In this document: positions 1-8,954 of the stretch, piece by piece
Layout of the letters: every line of letters starts with the position of its first letter
Position numbering within the stretch: position 1 is the first letter of the stretch
NCBI GenBank assembly: GCA_000697335.1
Contig: JNEM01015788.1
Span: forward strand, 1 to 17,136
Direction of reading: 5' to 3'
Length of the DNA stretch: 17,136 nt
DNA from: Conidiobolus incongruus B7586
Lineage: Eukaryota; Entomophthoromycota; Entomophthoromycetes; Entomophthorales; Conidiobolaceae
Notes under the pieces: generated by a model
Database searches by the model: none
What the model saw: only the letters and a program-made list of their open reading frames with translations
What the model was told of the DNA's origin: nothing
Program-made: the position numbers and the translations under genes

Positions 1-88
1 TATATATATAATCTTTCAAAATGTATAATATGTTTGAAAGATCAGAAATTAAAAAATTTGCCATTTCTTAATTTCCATACTAATATTT
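1..88 (-). mobile_element. Right-end fragment of a mariner-like element
   Basis: The window opens inside the right end of the same transposon family found at 4130-6784. A TA run is followed by a stretch at about 33-60 that matches 6723-6750 nearly base for base (core AGAAATTAAAAAATTT), then CTAATATT at 80-87, matching GTAATATT of the 6.77-kb end. The gap between the TA run and the conserved end is shorter than in the complete copies, so this copy probably carries an internal deletion. Strand is given for the transposase orientation seen in the complete copies; no transposase sequence is visible here. Confidence 0.7.
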
Positions 89-1465
89 TAATGAATTGAT
101 TTTGCTCACTACAAATATTATAAATTGAAATATCCAAAACTTGTAATCTATTCAGCATATTAAAAAATTTTGTTAAAATCCATCAAGTGTATTCAAAAAT
201 TAAATTCTTTTACAGTTATAATTTTATACTATTGAAACTTTTTTTTGATATTTTCAAAATGTAATAATATTATACTGAATTTCTTTTAACCATATTTTCA
301 ACTTTATACCTAAATACCATGAATATATCTAATATATTGTTAAGAATTCTTGGAATATTGTTTTTATTCCAATTAATTTAAAACTAAATTACATATAAAC
401 AACAATTTGAAAAAATAGTATCTGGAAACTGCTCATCTCTTAATCAAATGCTAAAAAATTAAATATATTCAAATATCGAATTAAGGACTGTATTCATCAA
501 AATAATAAATCATATTATTCGAATTGTTAAAATGGTTTGTAAGATTAATCAATGATATTTAGTTAATTAATTATGGAAAATTTGGACAAAATATATATTC
601 AACCCAAGCATTACCAGCCATACATATATCCCTCTTATTCTTAAACTATGAACACAATAAATTAACTTGAACAAATATTTAAAAAATATATTTCAATGTG
701 AATCATTGTAATAACGATATCTGAGTTGAACTAATAAATTCATCACATTCAAATAACACCTAAAAATTTCAGAATTATAATCACCATTGATATCCTTAAG
801 TAATACTCATATTTTATCAATATCGAGATATTTTAGCCAAATCAAAGCCAATTTTGAATTTTTCTATGTCCAAATTTGAAAATTCAAAATTTTAAGAAAT
901 GGTTAAAATGATGCGGATAGGTTTTGATGAAATTTTTGTTGAATATTTAGCTTTAATAATGTTTAGAGTTAACAAGTTGTTGCATTATATTTTTTAATAT
1001 GTTTAATATGAAAACTCAGGTAATATTAGCATGAATTTTTAAATTCAATCAAGATTCAGGATTTTGTTAAGATAGATAATTGCGGATTATTGTTATAATA
1101 CTAGAATGAAAAATGATAAAATTGAACATGTAAATTTCAACAATATCTGTATATTTAAATTCTAATAATTATCATCGGTTATCACTTTGAATACAGGGAC
1201 TATTACTATAAAAAATAAAATATTTCAGATACCTAACAATGAAAGAATTTGGCAATTTAAAACAAAGCATTTTGAATTTGAGCCAATAACCAAATTTTGC
1301 AGTATGAAATTGAGATGGTATACATAATAACAATTTAATGCATTAACAAATCTTTTATTGTATTATTGATGAAAATTTTCCTATTAATTGACCTTATTGT
1401 GCAAGATTCAAAGTCAAATCAAATTTTTATTTCGTTTTTTAAACTCTGTTCTTCATTTAATATAG
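89..1465. other. AT-rich intergenic region, no gene recognised
   Basis: About 1.4 kb of very AT-rich DNA with stops in all frames and no protein-like stretch that I can recognise. It lies between a transposon end and the decayed ABC transporter, so it may hold that gene's former promoter, but no clear promoter signal is visible. One 13-bp perfect inverted repeat lies at 850-862 and 879-891. Confidence 0.6.
850..891. repeat. 13-bp perfect inverted repeat
   Basis: AATTTTGAATTTT at 850-862 is exactly complementary to AAAATTCAAAATT at 879-891, with a 16-nt loop. In such AT-rich DNA it can arise by chance; no function is claimed. Confidence 0.5.
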
Positions 1466-4129
1466 ATGAGTGCAAAGCCTCTAGAAACTGATAAAAAAAG
1501 AAAAAACTGTTGAATCAGCACCTATTACATTCATAAAACTGTATTCATTCGCTATAATTTGGGATATTTTATCATTGAGTATTGCTTCAACCTTTGCAGC
1601 TCCAGAGGGTGCTGCAGTACCTCCCATCGTGGTACTATTTGGAAAAGTGGTAAATTCGTTAACTACATTCTCCTCAGCTTCGTTCCCTGTCCACATTTTT
1701 TGAAATTAGGTCAATAAGGTTTCATTATTTTTTTGTATTCGTAACTACTTACGTTTATATCTCAATTTAAAAGATGCTAGAGAGAAACTAATTTATAGTT
1801 CGTCATATATACATGATTGGAGTTTTGAAACAGGAAGCGCTTGGTCCGACGAGTATGATGCAATTAAGTTTCTAGAAATTTTACTACTTGCTGTGACCTA
1901 GTTCAAGATGAAATTTCTGATAAGGTAAGAGGTTTAATCTAAAGTTTTGCAACTTCCCTCTCAGGTTTTGTTATTATCTTCACTACAAACTGAAAACTGA
2001 CTTTGGTTATCCTATGTATCTTACCTTCTACCATGATAATAGAATATATCATTAATTTTAATAATGTGAATATATAACTAAATACATCTCCGAGTATGAA
2101 AAAGAAGTGAATGTAGCTGAAAAGAGTTTTTCAAGGATTGAAATTTTCACAGATTTCAACAGAAAGGATCATATTCTCAAGAAATACAAAGAAATTTTGA
2201 GACTGCCCGCCAATTTGGAATTAAGAACAGATTTGGAGTCGGTTTCTCATTAGGTACAATGTTTCTGGTCTTTTAATGTAGTTACTGGTTGTGCTTTTGA
2301 TATGGCGGCTGATTAGTATTTCAAGGTATTATCAGGGCTGCAAATGTTGTAAAGTACTTTTCCCAACGATGATAGAATTTTTTTCTATGTCCCGTATTGC
2401 ACCAAAGTATCAAATTATTGTCCTGACTCAAAGTGCAGCAATCAAGTTGTTCCAGATAATTTATGCATTCTCTGATGAGCACACCAAATTGGATAAATTG
2501 ATGGAAATATCAAACTTGATCATGAGGAATTTCATTATCTAACTCGTCCTGATGTGGATGTACATTTATATTTTAATCTGATTGTTGAAGCAAGCACTAC
2601 ATTTGCCTTAGTTGGATTAAGTGGTTCTGGGAAATCTACTGCTTTTCAAGCTCTTAATAGATGTTATGATCTAGTATCCTGAGAAATTACGCTAAATGGT
2701 CACAATAAGAAAACACTCAGTATCAAATAGCTACTTGAATATATTGGTTTTTCCTTAAGAACCTGAATTATTCTTGAGAACCATTCACTCCAGTGTGGTA
2801 GCTGAATCAATAGGAACTAGTTTGGAAAATGGACTAATTGAAGTTCAAAAAGCAGTCATTGAGTCAGCTCGCAAGCTTTCAAATGCTCACGATTTTATCG
2901 TTGCTCTTTCTAACCGCTACGAGACTCAAGTTAGTCAAAATGAGTACTTATTCCCTAGTCAAAAATAACATATTGCTATCGCAAGAACTGTTGTCGGGGA
3001 TCCTAAAATCCCCTTACTGGATGGAACTACTAGTGATTTAGATTCCAAATCTGAACATATAGTCTAGAATACTTTGAATAAGATAAGTCAAGCAAAACAG
3101 CTCTCGTTGTTTCTTATCATCTTGTAAGAATCAAAAATTCTCATAAAATTGTGGTTATGTTTAGAGGTCAATTATTGGAAGTGGAACTCATTAAGAATTA
3201 ATTCAGATTGCAGATGGTGTTTATCGCAAGCTTGTAGAAATCCAGAACCTTAAATAACGAAAAAATAATCCAAGGAATTTAATTTTTAATATTGCTTCGC
3301 TGCTTTAGAACCACATAATGAGATAGAAATCAGGGAGGTACTATAAGTAGACAATGGCAAAATGAAAATTATCAAAATTCCAACCAAAAATCCTTTACCG
3401 AAAAGATATTATCTACTCATCGAGTTCAACTAAAGGTAATGAATAGAGCAATTGGCAGACATATAACAAATTCATGATATTGCAACTACTTGATAAAGTC
3501 ACCAAATTGAACTGAATGGAGTGGAAACAGCTGATATTCGGCACCATCCGAACTATTATACAAGGGTTCGTCACACCGGCATTTGAGATTGTATTTTCGA
3601 GTTTATTGGAAGCATTCAACGTCATAAGATCTGAACTCATCGAAAGGGTCAATTTTTGATCATTGATGTTCTTAGAAGATGCAATTATTATTGATCCTAC
3701 AAATTTATTGCAATCTGCAGGGTTTTGAATTAAGACTGATAGGTTAAGTTCCAAATTATGATGCTTAGTAATAAAATCTGTTCAGGCAGGAGATTGGATA
3801 GTTTTATAAAGAGAGTACAACCAGTATTCTAACTTCAAGACTTCCTAAAGAGCTACAAAACATTCAAAACTTGATCAAACATACATTTGTAAATATCTTT
3901 TAAACTGCCATTAATATCATTTTGAGTTATGTAGTAAGGTTGGTTTATGGGTGGAAATTAGCTCCAGTAGTAATTGCTTGTTTATTCTTTTATTTTCCCA
4001 AAATATCAATATCAAACAAGTATAATTTAATAATAAAACTAAAGGAGATTGAAATTCTAATTCCTTCAGAATCATATGTGAAGCTATTAAAGTTATGAGA
4101 ACATTAATCTCCCTTGTGAAATTAGAGTA
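1466..4129 (+). pseudogene. ABCB/P-glycoprotein-type ABC exporter pseudogene, 5' part (TMD1-NBD1-TMD2)
   Basis: This is the decayed 5' two-thirds of a full-size ABC multidrug/lipid exporter (ABCB type), a membrane ATPase. The likely start is ATG 1466. Recognisable pieces, read in shifting frames, come in the family order. TMD1 (about 1500-2520) shows LYSFAIIWDIL, the EYDA motif near 1850 and a KLTLVILC helix near 2000. NBD1 has an intact Walker A GLSGSGKST (2614-2640), a Q-loop region EPELF near 2760, a damaged signature near 2955 and a Walker B LLDGTTSDLD near 3010-3045 in which the catalytic Glu is Gly. TMD2 from about 3500 shows IIQGFVTPAF and QSAGF, ending with EAIKVMRTLISL at about 4080-4120. 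There are many frameshifts. TAA/TAG stands at expected Gln codons (2756, 2966, 3065, 3192, 3901), TGA at expected Trp codons (1991, 2298, 2310, 3657), and another TGA replaces Gly before EITLNG. The gene is interrupted at TA 4128-4129 by two transposons and resumes at 6785. Confidence 0.9.
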
Positions 4130-5456
4130 AGTGATATTACTTTGTGTTTTAAATAATGGGAATTTTTTGCAATTGAAAAAAGTAAATATTTTAATATATA
4201 AAAAGTAAAAATAAATATATATTATAAAATTAATAATTTCATTTATTTCTAATAACTTTTTGTTATATTTTTGGTAAAGATCTAACATTTAAAAAACAGT
4301 TCTTTTTATTAAAGACTGAAATTTGATGTTTTACAAACTAATTAAATTTTCCTGTAGAAATTTTCTTTCTTGCAAGCTAGATTTTTAATTGCTTAAAACA
4401 ATTATAATTATATAGGTTATAATCTAAAGAATATACTAGATGTGGTAATTCTTTCCAGTTATTTTTAATTAAAAAGTTCTTATAACTTTAGATTTATGTA
4501 TTTTACAATTATCATGTAAAATAATAGGTTTTTTTAAATTATATTAAGAATAACAATTAGAAATAGTTTTATTTAAAAAAGAAATATAAAGTTTATTATT
4601 AATTGATTTTCTTTTAAAAACTAAATAAAAATAGCATATGTTATTATAATTTATTATAACAATTAACATTCACTTATTAATAAAATGTTTATTTCAAAGA
4701 ATTTATAAAGGGGGTTAATTTAAATCTAACACTTTAATTTATATTTTAGTAGAGGATTATACAAAAGAATTTAAGATTCATCAATTGTAATAATTTACTA
4801 TAAAAGCTTTAGTTTTTAACTATACCTTAGTAAGTTTTATTTAACAATAGCTACTCTAATTTTTTTTAAATTTTATTTAAATTATAAAATACCTATTTTA
4901 TATTTTAATTAATTAATTTTAATTTAAACTTTAATATAAATAAAATACTTATGTAACAAATATTAAAGTATCTTAATAATTCTTTAACTAAAATAAAAAA
5001 GTGCTTTTTAATATATTTTTTTACTTTATTAACAATTAAAAGAATAATAATTAAAATTAGTTTTTTAAATTTTAATAGGTTTTAAGTAGTTTCTTTCTTA
5101 GCTTTAAAGTAATTTACCTAGTAATAAATGATTAATTTAAATAATACTTTATTACTAAAAGCTGCTTATAAATTTTAAATGACATTAAAGGGTTTATGGT
5201 TAAGTTTTACTAATACTAAAATAAAAAACTTTTGATGGTTACTATTTAGTTTAAGTATAATTAAATTAAATAACTAATTTTAAAAAATTATTTTTTTAAT
5301 TAAAAAAGTTATTATATATATATATATATAATTTAAAACTATTTATTTTCTTATTTGTTTTGTATATATTTTTTTATTTGAAATTAATAATATATTTGAA
5401 AAATTAAAAATTAAAAAATTTCTTATTTTTTTATTTCTATAGTAATAGATAAATAT
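4130..5456 (-). mobile_element. Mariner-like DNA transposon, copy 1 (dead)
   Basis: This is a roughly 1.33-kb element with imperfect terminal inverted repeats of about 45 bp. The left end begins AGTGATATTACTTTGTG and continues through AATGGGAATTTTTTGCAATT. The right end (about 5395-5455) is its degraded complement. It sits after a TA (4128-4129), the usual target of the IS630-Tc1-mariner superfamily. The - strand carries a ruined transposase: an N-terminal helix-turn-helix region (about 5080-4950), IDES with the first catalytic Asp at 4780-4782, ILHDNCKIH with the second Asp at 4511-4513, and YSLDYNLYNYNCF near 4424-4395, matching mariner YSPDL.P.DY. The third catalytic Asp reads Asn (4407-4409). 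Spacing fits DD34D mariner. Stops and frameshifts abound, so it cannot make transposase. Confidence 0.85.
5313..5330. repeat. (TA)n microsatellite inside mariner copy 1
   Basis: A run of nine TA units lies near the right end of copy 1. Copy 2 has a TA run at the matching position (6639-6659), so the repeat was probably part of the ancestral element. Confidence 0.8.
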
Positions 5457-5458
5457 TT

Positions 5459-6784
5459 CAGTTATTACTCTATAATTTAAATAATGGGAATTTTTTATAA
5501 TTGAAAATAAATAAATGTTTTGATATATGATATATAAAAATAAATATATATTATAAATTTAAAAGTTTTTTTATTAATAATAACTTTTTACTATATTCTT
5601 TACAAACTCTTAATATTTAAAAAATAATTTTTTTATTAAAGACTAAAACTTAATATTTTATAAACTAATTAAATTTTCCTATAAAAATTTTTTTTCTTAT
5701 AAACTAGTTTTTTAATTACTTAAAGTAATTATAATCACATAAGTTATAATCTAAAAAATATACTAGATATAGTAATTATTTCTAGTTATTTTTAATTAAA
5801 AAGTTTTCTATAGTTTTAAATTTATGTATTTTATAATTATTATATAAAATAATAAGTTTATTTATATTAAAAACACTAATTAAAAATACTTTTATTGTAA
5901 AAATAATAATGAACTTATTATTAATTAATTTCCCTTAAAAAACTAAATAAGAGTAGCATATACTATTATAGTTTATTACAATAATTAATTATTTCTTATT
6001 AATGAAATATTTATTTAAAAAAAATTTATAAAAAAAATTAATTTAAGTTAATTTAATATTTTAATTTGTGTTTTAATAAAAAATTATATATTTAAATTTA
6101 AGATTCATTAATTATAATTATTTATTATAAAAGTTTAAATTTCTAATAATATTTTAGTAAGTTTTATCTAATAATAACTACTTTAACTTTTTTAAGCTTT
6201 AGTTAAATTATAAAGTATTTATTTTATATTTTTATTTATTAATTTGAGTTTAAACTTAAATATATATAAAATACTTATAAAACTAATATTAAAGTGCTTA
6301 GATAATTCTCTAGCTGAAATAAAAAGGTGCTTTTGAATATATTTTTTCACTCTATTAACAATTAAAAGAATAATAATTAAAGTTAGTTTTTTAAATTTTA
6401 ACAAATTTTAAATAATTTCTTTCTTAACTTTAAAGTAATTTATTTAATAATAAATTGTTAATTTAAATAGTATTTTATTATTAAAAATTATTTATAAATT
6501 TTAAATAATTTTAAAGGGTTTATAGTTAAACTTTATTAATATTAAAATAAAAAACTTTTGATGATTACTATTTAGTTTAAATATAATTAAATTAAATAAC
6601 TAACTTTAAAAAGTCAATTTTTTAATCAAAAAAATTATAATATATATATATATATATATTTTAAAAATATATAATTTCTTATTTATTTTATATATATTTA
6701 TTTATCTAAAACTAATAACATATTTGAAAAATCAGAAATTAAAAAATTTCCCGTTATTTCAAATTCAAGGTAATATTGATATCT
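5459..6784 (-). mobile_element. Mariner-like DNA transposon, copy 2 (dead)
   Basis: This is a second 1.33-kb copy in the same orientation, starting only 2-3 bp after copy 1. Its left end (AGTTATTACTC, then AATGGGAATTTTTT at about 5484-5497) and right end (about 6723-6784, with CCCGTTATTTC and GGTAATATT) form imperfect inverted repeats. A TA follows at 6785-6786. On the - strand, 6404-6219 holds a readable N-terminal piece of a transposase. Its RVKKYIQKHLFISARELSKH is a typical helix-turn-helix of Tc1/mariner transposases. Of the catalytic residues, the first Asp reads Asn (about 6104-6106) and HDN reads YNN near 5843, while LCDYN keeps the third Asp near 5735. It is AT-richer than copy 1 and non-functional. 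Confidence 0.85.
6639..6659. repeat. (TA)n microsatellite inside mariner copy 2
   Basis: A TA dinucleotide run at the position equivalent to 5313-5330 in copy 1. Its length differs slightly between the copies, as expected for slippage. Confidence 0.75.
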
Positions 6785-7845
6785 TAATATCAAGTATTAG
6801 AATGTACTTTTTACAGATATTACCTTTTCTGCTACACAAGAAGTGAAGTGTCTAGCCAATACTTTAGCTTTCTGGCATGGTGGAGATTTGATCAATACAG
6901 GATAATATAATATAATATAGCTATTTATTATTTTTAAGGCTGTTATTATAGAAGCAGGAAATAAATCCAATATGTTTATTTTTCTTGGGATATAACTAAA
7001 GCTAAAAAAATCTGCTAATTTTCTTTTCAATAAAGTACTAAGAATTCTTTTAGTAGATCAATCTGCTAAATCAACAGGTAAAAATGTTGATGAGATTAAA
7101 GGAAAAAAATAGTATTTAAATTTGAAAAATATTCAAGTTACCATATCCAAGTCAATGTGGAAATCCTTACAGATTTCAACATTAAATCAAATAAGGAGAG
7201 TATGTAGCTATGGTTGGACCCGGTGGTTGTAGTATAAGTACCACATTAGGTTTGATTGAATGATTGTGAGATGTGACTGCTAATAAAGTTAAAATTGATG
7301 GAATGGATATATAAAAGTGTAACCTTCCTTCCCTGAGGGATTACATTTCGTTGATTGGTCAAATACTTTTTCTATTCAACATGACAATTAGAGGAAATAT
7401 TGCTTATGGAGGTAAGACTTTTGGAGCCCCTCCAATTCAAGAACAAGCTGCAAATGATGCAAGCATTAAAGATTTTATCATGATTTTGTTTAGTGATCAA
7501 GACACTAATATCGGAAATAAAGGATTCGAATTATCTGGAAGTCAGAAGCAATATATTACAATTGTCAGAGTTTTGATCAGTAATCCAAAAATTCTTTTAT
7601 TGGACGAAGCTAGCTCAGCACTTGACGCTGAAAGTGAGATGGCCGTTCAGAGAGCTTTGGATCAAGTTTCTAAGGGAAAAGTTACAATCCCTATTGCTCA
7701 CCATTTATCGACTATCCAATATGCTGATAAAACCTAAGTTATTCAATATGGTCAAATGCTCGAGAGTGGAACACGTCAACTATTAAATTTAAATGGGCTG
7801 TATACAGAAATGGCCAGTCAACAAATCCTGGATAAATGCCGATAA
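6785..7845 (+). pseudogene. ABCB-type ABC exporter pseudogene, 3' part (end of TMD2-NBD2)
   Basis: This continues the gene broken at 4129. Just past the transposon the last TMD2 segments read NVLFTDITFSATQ and LANTLAFWHGGDLINTG (about 6805-6900), so only about 15-20 codons seem lost at the insertion. NBD2 follows: a linker with LVDQSAKSTGKNVDEIKG (about 7048-7105), a ruined Walker A GPGGCSIST (7215-7241, the Lys gone), LIGQILFLFNMTIRGNIAYG (from 7351), signature LSGSQKQY (7531-7554, Gly to Ser and Arg to Tyr), an intact Walker B ILLLDEASSALD (7591-7626) and the switch His in AHHLST near 7695. The frame from 7351 has one TAA (7735-7737), then stays open to the natural-looking end NGLYTEMASQQILDK and TAA 7843-7845. 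With 1466-4129 it totals about 1,240 codons, the size of a full P-glycoprotein. The 3' end is better preserved than the 5' part. Confidence 0.9.
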
Positions 7846-8954
7846 TTTCTAATATTGTATTTATTGAAATACTATTGTTTATATATATATATATATATAT
7901 ATAGATTTTTTATAAAAAGTGTTCAGAAATAAATTACATATAATCAATGTATCTAATTATTTTGTTATATTTTTAGCTGCGTTTGCAGCGATATTTTATT
8001 CCTTACAATTTAAATGATTTCATTGAATTATAAAAATATCAAAAAATCTCGTATTGAAAATTAAAACAAAAATCATTAATACCTTGTATTATATATTTTC
8101 TCTCTTGAAAATTTCCAGAGAGAATTATTTTTAAGTGATCTAGAATAAAGATTCTCAGTATTAAAATGTATTTGAAATTTAATTTTTTTAAAAAATATTT
8201 TAAACGAATGAGGTTCCTATCAAATATATGACTTATAATGGATCTTTTATCATATGCTTGGTTCGTTTTGAAATTTTAAATTAATGAAACAGCTAAAGTA
8301 AATCCTAATATATCACAATATAGCAGCTCTTCATAGTCATAAATTTAAAAAAAAAATTTCAGTTGCAATACTCATAAATCATTAGCTAGTTACTAGTATG
8401 AGAAAAATCAAAAAATCACCTTCTTTCTGAGGAAAGAACAGATTACCCTTAATTTATTAATAATCAATTCAATACACTTAAAAATACTATTCTTATCTAT
8501 TGAAATGCCCAAATCATAAATAATTAGTTTGAATATATAGAATAAATATAATAAATATAATAAAAGAGTGTAAAATAAGTAAGAATTAGCGATAGGGTTA
8601 GCATTAGTATTTTTCAGTAGTAGGCATTTTGAATTTATCAAAATTTTAAGACATATTATTTACAAGAAGGAGACTCTGATAACCAAACTTTTGTATAAAT
8701 TTTTAATGGGGCCGGATTAAGAGTTATTTCTCTATAAACCGTCAGAACTAGTTGCTTATATTTGTATTTAGTCGTGCGGAAATTAACGTACATATTTAAT
8801 ATATTTAGATAGAAATCCTCTTAATAAATTATTAATTATTTTTAGTTGATTGAATTAGTAATTTAAATTTTAATAGGAAAAGTGGGATAAGTGACTAACT
8901 TGGTGCTATTGATATATTATTTGTGTATCAAATTATTGATTATGACCAGGATCA
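7846..8954. other. AT-rich stretch between pseudogenes, no gene recognised
   Basis: No convincing coding sequence. It holds a TA microsatellite (7880-7903), a small GC-containing hairpin GCTGC/GCAGC (7976-7989) and an 8-bp stem TTCTCTCT/AGAGAGAA (8098-8124). From about 8880 a short protein-like stretch (LGAIDILFVYQIIDYDQ) runs into the next pseudogene and may be its upstream part. Confidence 0.5.
7880..7903. repeat. (TA)n microsatellite downstream of the ABC pseudogene
   Basis: About twelve AT units lie 35 bp past the transporter's terminal stop. It is not part of a mariner copy. Confidence 0.85.

Noticed and set aside
1481-1696. A 71-residue minus-strand protein
   Set aside because: The opposite strand here encodes the start of the ABC transporter's first membrane domain (KLYSFAIIWDIL), so the minus frame is a shadow.
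3413-3754. A 113-residue minus-strand protein
   Set aside because: It lies opposite the TMD2 region of the transporter, whose + strand reads IIQGFVTPAF and QSAGF in family order.
3917-4288. A 123-residue minus-strand protein
   Set aside because: It crosses the junction between the transporter and the transposon and has no protein-like features beyond AT-rich composition.
4130-6784. One single 2.65-kb transposon
   Set aside because: The terminal repeat and transposase motifs occur twice in the same order and orientation, so there are two 1.33-kb copies.
1466-7845. A reassigned genetic code with TAA/TAG as Gln (ciliate-like) and TGA as Trp
   Set aside because: The intact 770-codon kinase frame uses CAA/CAG for all its Gln codons and has no internal TAA, TAG or TGA in its exons. 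The transporter also has true frameshifts, a TGA at a Gly codon, and lost catalytic residues, so decay explains it better.
8408-8641. A 77-residue minus-strand protein with a hydrophobic stretch
   Set aside because: Composition is Leu/Ile/Tyr/Lys-rich as expected of random AT-rich DNA, with no motif, no neighbour support and no recognisable similarity.
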